A DNA stretch of 64,000 nucleotides. Origin: Chelativorans alearensis (GTDB lineage: Bacteria > Pseudomonadota > Alphaproteobacteria > Rhizobiales > Rhizobiaceae). The position numbers were made by a program, and so were the translations under genes. The notes below the pieces were generated by a model. It worked only from the letters and a program-made list of their open reading frames with translations, searched no databases and was not told the DNA's origin. The stretch lies in NCBI RefSeq assembly GCF_010993735.1, contig NZ_WQNI01000011.1, positions 115,108-179,107 on the forward strand. Reading direction: 5' to 3'. The first letter of the stretch is position 1. The number at the start of each line of letters is the position of its first letter. Below are positions 20,792-28,105 of the stretch, one piece after another.

Positions 20792-21604
20792 ATGGACGGG
20801 AGTGCGGCAATCGAGCAAGATCGCGTGGCGCTGAAGCGCATCGTCGCATCGCTCGTGGCCATGGCCGGGCTCGTCGTGGGTGCTGATCCCGAGGCGCGGG
20901 CCGAGGGCGAGCCGCGAAAGACCCTGCCCCGCCATCTCTGGCGTGCCATCCTCAGCCTGCTGCGCCCGGCTGAGGCCGCCGCGCGGCGGCTGATCATCGC
21001 CGCCGCGCGCGGTCTCACCGTCTGTCTGCCGCCCCCGCGCAAACAGAGGCCCGTGAGCCCGGCGCCGCTCCTGCGCAGCCTCGGCATCGCCGTGATGGCC
21101 TCGCCCGCCGACCTGGCCGCCGCAGCGCGCAGAGCGAGGGCGGGAGCCAGGCGCGCCGCCGCTCCCGCCCGTCCGCGAAGCGTGAGCCTGCCGCTCTTCG
21201 ACCCGCTGCCGCATACCCCGACGCAGGACCGCCGCCATGGGCCGGCGCACGCCGTCCCGCGCATCCTGTTTCCGGGCGTCATCGAGCCGTCTGCCCTCCC
21301 GCGGCCGCCCTCCCGCGACGATCCCGTCAGCGCCGCGCGTCTTGGCCAGCGGCTGGCGGCACTCGCCGCTGCCCTTGACGATCTGCCGGGGCAGGCCATG
21401 CGCTTTGCCCGCTGGAAGGCGCGCCGCGATCTGGGGCTTGTGCGCCGCACCGCACCGCTGCGCGGCGGCCGCCCGCCCGGCGGCCGGCTGTCCCGCTTCG
21501 ACCCGTTTGCCCACCGCCCCCGCAATATCCGCGAGGTGGACGAGATCCTGGCGCACGCCCATTCGCTGGCCGTGGACGCGCTTGCGCGCCCCGACACGTC
21601 GTGA
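20792..21604 (+). CDS. Hypothetical protein, arginine/alanine/proline-rich
   Basis: A 270-residue protein I do not assign to a family. The start has a strong AAGGAGAAGG ribosome binding site and codon use matches the neighbours, so it is probably real. Residues 15-35 form a moderately hydrophobic stretch (IVASLVAMAGLVVGA), which may be a membrane anchor or poor signal. The centre is basic and rich in Ala, Arg and Pro (ARRARAGARRAAAPARPR). The C-terminal third contains LARWKARRDLGL-like and RPGGRLSRFDPF-like segments. It is transcribed away from parC and has no obvious operon partner. Confidence 0.6.
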   Translation: MDGSAAIEQDRVALKRIVASLVAMAGLVVGADPEARAEGEPRKTLPRHLWRAILSLLRPAEAAARRLIIAAARGLTVCLPPPRKQRPVSPAPLLRSLGIAVMASPADLAAAARRARAGARRAAAPARPRSVSLPLFDPLPHTPTQDRRHGPAHAVPRILFPGVIEPSALPRPPSRDDPVSAARLGQRLAALAAALDDLPGQAMRFARWKARRDLGLVRRTAPLRGGRPPGGRLSRFDPFAHRPRNIREVDEILAHAHSLAVDALARPDTS

Positions 21605-21672
21605 CGCGTGGGCCGCGGACCGGCTTTCGGCGGAGCATTTCGACGAGCTTAGAGGCCAGACGGCGTGAAAAA

Positions 21673-21759
21673 CCGGGCGTGGTAGTGAGGAGTGCTGGCC
21701 GAAGGCCAGGAAAAGCCAATGGTGAGCTTGCGAACGCTTTTCCAACGACGAACGCCCGG
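21673..21759. repeat. Nested inverted repeats in the gap between the 20.8-kb gene and dinB
   Basis: Four short stems are ordered concentrically or side by side: CCGGGCGT/ACGCCCGG outside, GGAAAAGC/GCTTTTCC inside, and CTGGCC-GAA-GGCCAG. No gene is supported in the 274-bp gap. The arrangement could be a degenerate palindromic repeat, a terminator region for the convergent genes or a structured RNA. No T tract is visible. Confidence 0.4.
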
Positions 21760-21878
21760 AGCCATAGCGGAGGGCAGAAACGCGCCCTCACTTTCCTGGA
21801 AGCGCAGAGAGGAGCAATCGCCATGCCCTGCCGGGCAGTCGCATATGGGCATTTTTGCAGGCTTCGCCGTTCCCCGCG

Positions 21879-23189
21879 CTACTCGCCCCCATCCCGCTGC
21901 GGCCGCGCCCTTTTCGCCCGGCCGAACGTATAGCCCGTCTCCACCGCCTCGCGCCCGTATTTCTCCCGCAGGCTGTCGATCGCCCCTTCGGCGAGCGCCC
22001 GCTTGTGCGACAGGTGGTCGACGAGGTCGGGCGGGTCGGCCTTGGCAGCATTGGTCAGGTCGGCGACGCCGATGCCGATAAGGCGGAAGCGGGTGCCGTC
22101 CGCCTCGCGCTTCAGCATGTCGAGGCCGGTGTGGAAGATGCGGTCGGCAAGCCGCGTCGGGTCGCCCAGTTGCCGGTTGCGCGTGCGGGTGCGGAAGTCC
22201 GCGGTCTTCAGCTTCAGGACGACTGTGCGCCCGGCGATCTCTGCCTTCTTCAGCCGCGCCGAGACACGCTCCGACAAAGCCCTCAGCACCGGCACCAGCT
22301 CCTCGAAGGCGGCGATGTCCTTGTCGAATGTGGTCTCCGACGACACGCTCTTGGCTTCGCCCCGCGGCTCCACCGTGCGCGTGTCCATGCCGCGCGACAG
22401 CCGGTAGAGCCGGTCGCCCATCGTGCCGTAACGGCGCATGAGGTCGGCGCGCTCCATGCGCTGCAACTGGTCGATGGTGCGGATGCCGTCATTCGCCAGC
22501 GTCGCCGCGAAGGCCTTGCCGACGCCCCAGATGATCGTCACCGGCTGCGCAGCCAGAAAGGAAAGCGCCTCGGCGCGGCCGATGACGGAGAAGCCGCGCG
22601 GCTTGTTCATATCGGAGGCCACCTTGGCGAGAAACTTGCAGTAGGAAAGGCCGACCGAGACGGTGATCCCGATCTCGTCTTCGACCTGCCTTGCGAAGCG
22701 GGCAAGCACGAAGGCCGGCTCCGCCCCGTGCAGCCGCTCCGTGCCGGAAAGGTCAAGGAACGCCTCGTCGATGGACAGAGGCTCCACCAGCGGGGTCAGC
22801 GCCAGCATCATCTCCCGCACCTGGCGCCCGACACGCGCGTATTTCTCCATGTCCGGCTTGATGACGATGGCCTCGGGGCAGGCCTCCAGCGCCTTGAACA
22901 TGGGCATCGCCGAGCGCACGCCGTTGATGCGGGCGATGTAGCAGCAGGTGGAGACGACGCCGCGCTTGCCCCCGCCGATGATCACCGGCTTGTCGCGCAG
23001 GGCCGGGTTGTCGCGCTTTTCCACCGCCGCGTAGAAGGCGTCGCAGTCGATATGGGCGAGCGGAAGGGCGCCGAGTTCCTCATGACGGAGCACGCGCGGG
23101 CTGCCGCACGCCCCACAGCGGCGTTCCCCCGAACCGGCACGGGAGAGGCAGTCGCGGCAAATGCCGTGCACGGGAGCGTTGACAGCCAT
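21879..23189 (-). CDS. dinB: DNA polymerase IV (Y family) with N-terminal zinc ribbon
   Basis: Translesion polymerase. The catalytic palm motifs are [12 protein letters not shown] near residue 47 and SIDEAFLD near 140, followed by thumb, little finger and a short C-terminal tail. The 436-aa form has an extra N-terminal segment with two CxxC pairs (CRDC and CGAC, residues ~11-30), which is absent from enterobacterial DinB but known in alphaproteobacterial relatives. A LexA box lies 13 bases upstream of the start. The C-terminus [16 protein letters not shown] is basic and lacks a clear beta-clamp motif. Confidence 0.95.
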   Translation of the reverse strand: MAVNAPVHGICRDCLSRAGSGERRCGACGSPRVLRHEELGALPLAHIDCDAFYAAVEKRDNPALRDKPVIIGGGKRGVVSTCCYIARINGVRSAMPMFKALEACPEAIVIKPDMEKYARVGRQVREMMLALTPLVEPLSIDEAFLDLSGTERLHGAEPAFVLARFARQVEDEIGITVSVGLSYCKFLAKVASDMNKPRGFSVIGRAEALSFLAAQPVTIIWGVGKAFAATLANDGIRTIDQLQRMERADLMRRYGTMGDRLYRLSRGMDTRTVEPRGEAKSVSSETTFDKDIAAFEELVPVLRALSERVSARLKKAEIAGRTVVLKLKTADFRTRTRNRQLGDPTRLADRIFHTGLDMLKREADGTRFRLIGIGVADLTNAAKADPPDLVDHLSHKRALAEGAIDSLREKYGREAVETGYTFGRAKRARPQRDGGE

Positions 23190-23201
23190 GGCAGCTTATG
23201 A

Positions 23202-23216
23202 GAACATAAAGGGAAC
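23202..23216 (-). promoter_or_regulatory. LexA box (SOS operator) in front of dinB
   Basis: GAAC-N7-GAAC on the plus strand reads GTTC-N7-GTTC towards dinB, exactly the alphaproteobacterial LexA consensus. It sits 13 bases upstream of the dinB start codon and about 50 bases upstream of the divergent GNAT gene. Its position over the dinB 5' region would allow repression by LexA and induction by DNA damage. Confidence 0.75.
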
Positions 23217-23264
23217 AGAATAATAGAGCAACGCGCACGCCAGCACAAGCAGAGGAGAGGGAGC

Positions 23265-23840
23265 GTGACGGTTTCCATCGTCCCGTTAACGCCGGAGCTT
23301 TGGCCGGCTTTCGAGGATTTGTTCGGCAAGCATGGTGCCTGCTACGGCTGCTGGTGCACCCATTTCCGCCTGCCGCCGGCGGTGCGGCGGGAAAACGACC
23401 GCCAGCGCAACAAGGACCATATCCGTGAGCGGGTGGAGGCGGGGCCGCCGCCGGGGCTTTTGCTTTTCGATGGCGAGAGGGCGGACGGCTGGATGCAGAT
23501 CGGCCCGCGCCTCGACGTGCCGGAGTGGAACAACCGCGGCCGCGTCTCCGCGCCTGTGGACGACGCGCCGGCGGGCGACCCGGCCGTATGGGCCATCTCC
23601 TGCTTCTTCATCCGCACGAGCGCTCGCGGACGCGGGCACACCCATGCGCTGGTGCGCGCCGGCATCGGTTTCGCCCGCGCGCAAGGCGCGCGCGTTCTCG
23701 AAGCCTGCCCGATGACGCAATCCAGGGATTCGCGCTCCATCGGCCTTTTCGTCGGCTCGCGCCGCGTTTTCGACAAGGCTGGTTTCGGCGAGGTGATCGA
23801 GCGCAAGATAGGCCGGCCCCTGATGCGGCTTGCGCTATGA
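23265..23840 (+). CDS. GNAT family N-acetyltransferase
   Basis: A 191-residue protein with a GNAT core. The acetyl-CoA-binding segment is FFIRTSARGRGHTHALVRAGIGFAR at about residues 113-137. The N-terminal half carries CYGCWCTHFRLP, seen in a subgroup with several cysteines. The substrate is unknown. The GTG start has GAGAGGGAGC upstream. It is divergent from dinB across a 75-bp interval containing the LexA box, so SOS control of this gene is possible but unproven. It converges on the DUF3572 gene, with a palindromic repeat between them. Confidence 0.75.
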   Translation: MTVSIVPLTPELWPAFEDLFGKHGACYGCWCTHFRLPPAVRRENDRQRNKDHIRERVEAGPPPGLLLFDGERADGWMQIGPRLDVPEWNNRGRVSAPVDDAPAGDPAVWAISCFFIRTSARGRGHTHALVRAGIGFARAQGARVLEACPMTQSRDSRSIGLFVGSRRVFDKAGFGEVIERKIGRPLMRLAL

Positions 23841-23854
23841 GCGCGGCCGTTGCC

Positions 23855-23901
23855 AGAGCAATTCCAGGAAAAGTGGGGACCGGTTTTCCGTCCGGAATTG
23901 C
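23855..23901. repeat. Rhizobial palindromic element, copy 2
   Basis: The second copy of the element at 17511-17568, identical at 45 of 47 core positions. Its arms pair over 8 perfect bases (GCAATTCC/GGAATTGC) with the inner GGAAAA/TTTTCC stem retained. The outer part of the longer stem of copy 1 is missing. It too lies between convergent gene ends (GNAT and DUF3572), supporting a role as a bidirectional terminator. Confidence 0.85.
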
Positions 23902-23926
23902 GACAAGACAAAGAGTTAGACCGCAG

Positions 23927-24211
23927 TCAGGGCTGGATGTCCCAGTCTCCGTCGCCGAGGGGAAGTTGCCTGTGCGCGGCCGCCACGTCCTGCGGCGGGA
24001 CGCCGCTTTGCTCGCTGAAGGCGAGGAGCGTGGGCTCATGCGCGAGCACGAATTGCAGCACCCCGGCGAGGAAGCCCGGCTCGTTCGCCGCTTGCCGGAT
24101 CTGCCCGGCCTCGATGCCCGTCAGCGCCAGGAAGCGTGGCAGAAGCTCCGAATCGGAAGCGATGAAGGAGAGCGCCTGAATGGCGATCGCTTCGGCCTGT
24201 TCCTGGTGCAT
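23927..24211 (-). CDS. DUF3572 family protein
   Basis: A 94-residue, helix-rich protein of unknown function, conserved in Hyphomicrobiales and often beside divK. It opens MHQEQAEAIAIQALSFIAS and includes SELLPRFLALTGI and LQFVLAHEPTLLAFSEQ. I chose this ATG because GAGGA lies upstream and homologues begin at this point. An in-frame start 51 bases earlier would add an unconserved basic segment. It is divergent from divK, with about 225 bases between. No catalytic motif is visible. Confidence 0.8.
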   Translation of the reverse strand: MHQEQAEAIAIQALSFIASDSELLPRFLALTGIEAGQIRQAANEPGFLAGVLQFVLAHEPTLLAFSEQSGVPPQDVAAAHRQLPLGDGDWDIQP

Positions 24212-24437
24212 GGGAGCGCGTCCTCGATCTTCTTGAAAGGTTCGCCGATGCGATAATGACAAAGACGGACCGGCGCAAGCGGCGGCAAAAGCGGGCGTTC
24301 CCGCTTGAACCGATCAATTCGGAAAGGATACTTTTTCTTTTCGTAAAGCAAATCATGCCATAAAGCGGTTGGGGACACCGGCAAAAGCGCCCGTACCCGC
24401 CTTGGCGGGAAGGGGCATGCAACGGTATGGGGGCCCA

Positions 24438-24809
24438 ATGCCGAAAAAGGTGATGATCGTCGAGGACAACGAGCTCAACATGAAGCTCTTCCGCGACCTC
24501 ATTGAAGCAAGCGGCTACGAGACCGTGCGCACGCGCAACGGCCTGCAGGCGCTGGAGCTGGCGCGCGACCACCGCCCCGACCTCATTCTCATGGACATTC
24601 AGCTTCCCGAAGTCTCCGGCCTGGAAGTCACCAAATGGCTGAAGGAGGACGACGAGCTGCACTCCATTCCCGTCATCGCCGTCACGGCCTTTGCCATGAA
24701 GGGGGATGAGGAGCGCATCCGCCAGGGCGGCTGCGAGGCCTATATCTCGAAGCCGATCTCGGTGACCAACTTTATCGACACCATCAAATCCTACCTCGGT
24801 GACGCGTGA
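24438..24809 (+). CDS. divK: Cell-cycle response regulator DivK
   Basis: A 123-residue single-domain receiver. The phosphoacceptor is Asp53 (LILMDIQLP), the acidic pocket is VEDNE and the conserved Lys lies in ISKPI. In alphaproteobacteria DivK is phosphorylated by DivJ and dephosphorylated by PleC. It controls CckA-CtrA through DivL and so couples asymmetry to the cell cycle. It is followed after 34 bases by pleD, the arrangement of Caulobacter and rhizobia. An ATG further upstream would add an unconserved N-terminus, and the chosen start matches the family. Confidence 0.95.
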   Translation: MPKKVMIVEDNELNMKLFRDLIEASGYETVRTRNGLQALELARDHRPDLILMDIQLPEVSGLEVTKWLKEDDELHSIPVIAVTAFAMKGDEERIRQGGCEAYISKPISVTNFIDTIKSYLGDA

Positions 24810-24843
24810 TGAGTGTGGTGGAAGAGTATATTCGGAGGCGGCC

Positions 24844-26217
24844 GTGACAGCCCGCATCCTCGTCGTCGACGACATCGCCGCAAATCTGCGCCTGCTCGAA
24901 GCGCGGCTTCTGGCCGAGTACTACGAGGTGGTGACAGCGCGCTCCGGGCAGGACGCCATCGAGATCTGCGAGTGCAGCAAGGTCGACGTGGTGTTGCTCG
25001 ATGTCATGATGCCGGGTATGGACGGCTTCGAGGTCTGCCGCCGGCTGAAGTCCGATCCGGCGACCACGCACATTCCCGTTATCATGGTCACCGCGCTCGG
25101 CCAGCCGGCCGACCGCGTCCGCGGGCTTGAGGCCGGTGCCGACGATTTTCTTACCAAACCGGCGAAAGACCTGCAGCTTCTCACAAGGGTGAAAAGCCTG
25201 GTCCGGCTGAAGGCGCTGACGGACGAATTGCGCCTGCGCGCCGCCACGACGCGCAACATCGGCATCGAGCAACTCCTTGAAAAGAAGAGCGGTGATGTCG
25301 AGGAGACGCCGAGCGTGCTCCTGCTGGATGACGATGCCGCCACCGGGCGGCGCATCAAGAGGCTCTTGCAGGGCACGTTCGACCTCGACGTGGCGGAGGA
25401 GCCGCAGGCCGGGCTCCGCCAGGCGGTCGAGGGTGCCTATGAGTGCATCATGGTGTCCACCGGCTTTACCGACTACGACCCGTTGCGGCTTTGCTCCCAG
25501 CTCCGCGCGCTCGAAACGACGCGCCTGGTGCCCATCGTTCTTCTGGCGGGGGAGGGCGATGAGGAGCGCATCATCCGCGGGCTGGAACTCGCGGTGAACG
25601 ATTACGTGCTGCATCCGGTCGAGCGCCAGGAACTGATCGCCCGCCTGCGCACCCAGATCCGGCGCAAGCGCTACAACGACAGCTTGCGCTCCAGCGTTGC
25701 GCAGACGGTGGAAATGGCGGTCACCGATCCGCTGACGGGCCTGCACAACCGGCGCTATCTCGACAGCCATCTGCGGAGCCTGTTCGACCGTTCGACGGCG
25801 CGCAAGCGTCCGCTTTCCGTCATGATGGCCGACATCGACCGCTTCAAGTCCATCAACGACACCTTTGGGCACGATGCCGGCGACGCCATCCTCAAGGCGT
25901 TTGCCGGGCGGTTGCGCAAGAACCTGCGCGGCATCGACCTCGTTTGCCGCTACGGCGGCGAGGAGTTCGTCGTCGTCATGCCGGACACCGAACTCGTCGT
26001 GGCGGAGAAGGTGGCCGAGCGTATCCGCGCCGAGATTGCCAGCGGACCGTTCACGACCAGTGAGGGTGATAACGCGATCGACGTCACCGCAAGCCTCGGC
26101 GTCGCCTCAACGAGGATGCCGGGGGACACGGTGGAGGCACTGATGAAGCGGGCCGATCGCGCGCTCTACGAAGCCAAGACACGGGGGCGCAACCGCGTGG
26201 TCGCGCCGGCAGCCTGA
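24844..26217 (+). CDS. pleD: Diguanylate cyclase response regulator PleD
   Basis: Makes cyclic di-GMP at the pole and promotes development of the non-motile cell. The 457-residue protein has a receiver (1-120, Asp53 in LLDVMMPGMD), a second degenerate receiver-like adaptor (about 155-275), and a GGDEF domain (290-457). The active motif is GGEEF, with an RxxD inhibitory site (RGID) five residues before it. The GTG start is fixed by GGAGG seven bases upstream. It forms an operon with divK, and both are activated by the DivJ/PleC kinases in relatives. Confidence 0.95.
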   Translation: MTARILVVDDIAANLRLLEARLLAEYYEVVTARSGQDAIEICECSKVDVVLLDVMMPGMDGFEVCRRLKSDPATTHIPVIMVTALGQPADRVRGLEAGADDFLTKPAKDLQLLTRVKSLVRLKALTDELRLRAATTRNIGIEQLLEKKSGDVEETPSVLLLDDDAATGRRIKRLLQGTFDLDVAEEPQAGLRQAVEGAYECIMVSTGFTDYDPLRLCSQLRALETTRLVPIVLLAGEGDEERIIRGLELAVNDYVLHPVERQELIARLRTQIRRKRYNDSLRSSVAQTVEMAVTDPLTGLHNRRYLDSHLRSLFDRSTARKRPLSVMMADIDRFKSINDTFGHDAGDAILKAFAGRLRKNLRGIDLVCRYGGEEFVVVMPDTELVVAEKVAERIRAEIASGPFTTSEGDNAIDVTASLGVASTRMPGDTVEALMKRADRALYEAKTRGRNRVVAPAA

Positions 26218-26557
26218 GCCCGTCCCGTATGGTTACGCGTTTACCCTAACGAGAATCAATCAATCACGATGGTTAAGTAAGTGTTGATTTTCTTGAGCAG
26301 TTGCGCGAGTGTCGCAACCGATGGTGGACGTAGCCGCTCGTGGGGACAGGCTGTTACGTCCTTCTGATACCCCATGATGCTCAGGTCCGCCGCATCTCCT
26401 GGGTCCGTGGGGTTGGCCGGCCGGCGCTGGTGTAAGTGGCCTCCTCGTACCGCTGCCAGATCGCCGACCGGCCCCCATCCCCTACAACGGATACGGGTAA
26501 TCGCTTGTCGGCCGGCTCTCGCACGGGCCGATGCTCCCATACAAAATCTGCACAATG
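26218..26557. other. Unexplained region between pleD and rpmG
   Basis: About 340 bases without a supported gene lie between two convergent transcripts. The first 60 bases are AT-rich (ATCAATCAATCAC, GGTTAAGTAAGTG), and the rest has moderate GC below that of nearby genes. A 110-codon open frame on the minus strand has neither a start signal nor family resemblance. A non-coding RNA or a decayed mobile element are the two options considered. I do not recognise 6S, SRP, RNase P or tmRNA motifs. Confidence 0.4.
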
Positions 26558-26581
26558 AAAAACGGCGCCCAATGGGCGCCG
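26558..26581 (-). terminator. Rho-independent terminator of rpmG
   Basis: On the minus strand the perfect 8-bp stem CGGCGCCC/GGGCGCCG with a 3-nt loop is followed by a run of five T's. It lies 27 bases after the rpmG stop codon. A textbook intrinsic terminator. Confidence 0.85.
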
Positions 26582-26607
26582 CCTGCATGCATGAAGGGTG
26601 GCGAAAG

Positions 26608-26775
26608 CTACTTGATCTTCGCTTCCTTGAACTCGACGTGCTTACGCGCCACCGGGTCGTATTTGCGCTTGGTCATCTTCTCCGTCATCGTGCGGCTGTT
26701 CTTCTTGGCGACGTAGAAGTAGCCCGTGTTTGCCGTCGACTGGAGTTTGATCTTGATGGTCGTGGCCTTGGCCAT
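26608..26775 (-). CDS. rpmG: 50S ribosomal protein L33
   Basis: A 55-residue ribosomal protein of the large subunit. The sequence [20 protein letters not shown], then the VAKKNSRTM and [16 protein letters not shown] blocks, is that of bacterial L33. It is the cysteine-free paralogue, lacking the zinc ribbon. It is monocistronic, with its own intrinsic terminator. The interval to the Nudix gene upstream is about 130 bases and should contain its promoter. Confidence 0.96.
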   Translation of the reverse strand: MAKATTIKIKLQSTANTGYFYVAKKNSRTMTEKMTKRKYDPVARKHVEFKEAKIK

Positions 26776-26907
26776 GGCATTCGTCCGTTTCTGGTGATGA
26801 AGATGGCGGCCCGTCGACGGTCGCGGCAGGGCGCGCGGAAAACTCGCCGGACACATAAAGACAATGCCCGGAATGTCAAGTGCGCAGGGAAGGAAGGGCC
26901 GCCGTTC

Positions 26908-27669
26908 CTACAGCAGCACGCGCACGAACCGGTTCGCCCGCATGAAATAGAAGGGCACCGGGCCGCCCGGTGAAAGCCCGGGGTCGGCGGCAAGGCGCTT
27001 GTCAAGGTCGTCGAGCACGGTGCGGGTGATGGCGGGGATCTCGGCCTGCATGGCTTCGCCGATCGGCAGCCAGACGATCTCCTCCAGTTCGTCCGTCGGC
27101 CCGCCGTCGGCAAGCTCCACTGCAACCTCATCGCGCCAGGCGGCCAGGAACCGCGTGTCGAAGCGGCGCACGCGGCCGGGCGGGGTGATGGCGCGGGCGA
27201 TGTAGCGCAACCCGTCGAGCGAGGGCTTTATGCCGTGGTCGGCAAAACCCTGCCAGTGCCGGCTCTTCGTCGAGAAGGCATCCCTGCGCCCGATCAGGAG
27301 GCCGGCTTCCTCATACGTCTCGCGAAGGGCCGAGAGCGCGATGGCACGGGCGCGCGCGGCGGTAGCGCGGGCCCCCGGGCCGATCAGCTTGGCCTCTTCG
27401 TCAGGGTGCAGCGGCCGGGCGACGGGAATGCGGCTGTCCGTCGGGTCCGTGCGGCCACCGGGGAAGACGAAGCGGCCGGGCATGAAGGCGTGACGGCGGT
27501 GCCGGCGGCCCATCAGCACGAAAGGCTCGCCCGCGCGCCGCTCGATGACGATGAGCGTGGCGGCGTCGCGCGGCCGCATGGGCCGGCCGCCAAGGGCGAA
27601 ATCGCGCGATTCGGCGGCGTCGACCTCGGCCCGCGTCATCCCCTCCATGCGCGCCCTCCCGGAGGCCAT
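26908..27669 (-). CDS. Nudix hydrolase
   Basis: A 253-residue Nudix-fold pyrophosphohydrolase. The catalytic helix reads LRETYEEAGLLIG at about residues 115-127, with the upstream glycine motif FVFPGG at 68-72. About 40 residues lie between those parts, more than in the classic 23-residue Nudix box. This resembles the NUDT7/NUDT19-like group that hydrolyses CoA-type substrates. The substrate here is not known. It starts one base after the DUF983 stop codon and is probably the last gene of the topA-rnr-DUF983-Nudix run on the minus strand. Confidence 0.85.
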   Translation of the reverse strand: MASGRARMEGMTRAEVDAAESRDFALGGRPMRPRDAATLIVIERRAGEPFVLMGRRHRRHAFMPGRFVFPGGRTDPTDSRIPVARPLHPDEEAKLIGPGARATAARARAIALSALRETYEEAGLLIGRRDAFSTKSRHWQGFADHGIKPSLDGLRYIARAITPPGRVRRFDTRFLAAWRDEVAVELADGGPTDELEEIVWLPIGEAMQAEIPAITRTVLDDLDKRLAADPGLSPGGPVPFYFMRANRFVRVLL

Positions 27670-27670
27670 G

Positions 27671-28105
27671 TCAGCGCTCGGGATGGGTTTCGACGATATC
27701 GTCCTCGCCGCCGAAGCCGTGCATGCGCAACGCCCATTGCAGGCCGACGACGGCGCCCTTCACGGGGCCGATGAGGGCGAGCGACATCAACAGCGTCAGC
27801 GGCGCCCAGATGGCCATATGCAGCCAGGTCGGCCAGTCCGTCATCGCTTGCACGCCCATGAAGGCGCCGATCACCACATGGCCGACGATGACGATCACCA
27901 GATAGGCGGGCAGGTCGTCGGCGCGGTGGTGGCTGATCTCCTCGCCGCAGGCCGGGCATTCGTCAACCGTCTTCAGGAAGGCGCGGAAGAGCCGGCCGCG
28001 CCCGCAATGGGGGCACTTGCCGAAGAAGCCGCGCCGCATCGCCTCGTAGACCGGCCGCGCCGGCGCTGCCGCTTCCTTGGCTCCGAACACCCGTTCTTCC
28101 ATCAT
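27671..28105 (-). CDS. DUF983 family membrane protein
   Basis: A 144-residue protein with a soluble zinc-ribbon-like N-terminus followed by two hydrophobic segments at about residues 66-88 and 95-118. The cysteines are GKCPHCGRG and DECPACGEE. The family is common in alphaproteobacteria and of unknown function. Its ATG overlaps the rnr stop codon by four bases (ATGA), indicating translational coupling. The same rnr-DUF983-Nudix order occurs in many rhizobial genomes. Confidence 0.88.
   Translation of the reverse strand: MMEERVFGAKEAAAPARPVYEAMRRGFFGKCPHCGRGRLFRAFLKTVDECPACGEEISHHRADDLPAYLVIVIVGHVVIGAFMGVQAMTDWPTWLHMAIWAPLTLLMSLALIGPVKGAVVGLQWALRMHGFGGEDDIVETHPER

Noticed and set aside
26256..26588. 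A 110-codon frame in the pleD-rpmG gap
   Set aside because: It has no ribosome binding site, no recognisable motif and overlaps the rpmG terminator. I treat the stretch as unexplained rather than a gene.
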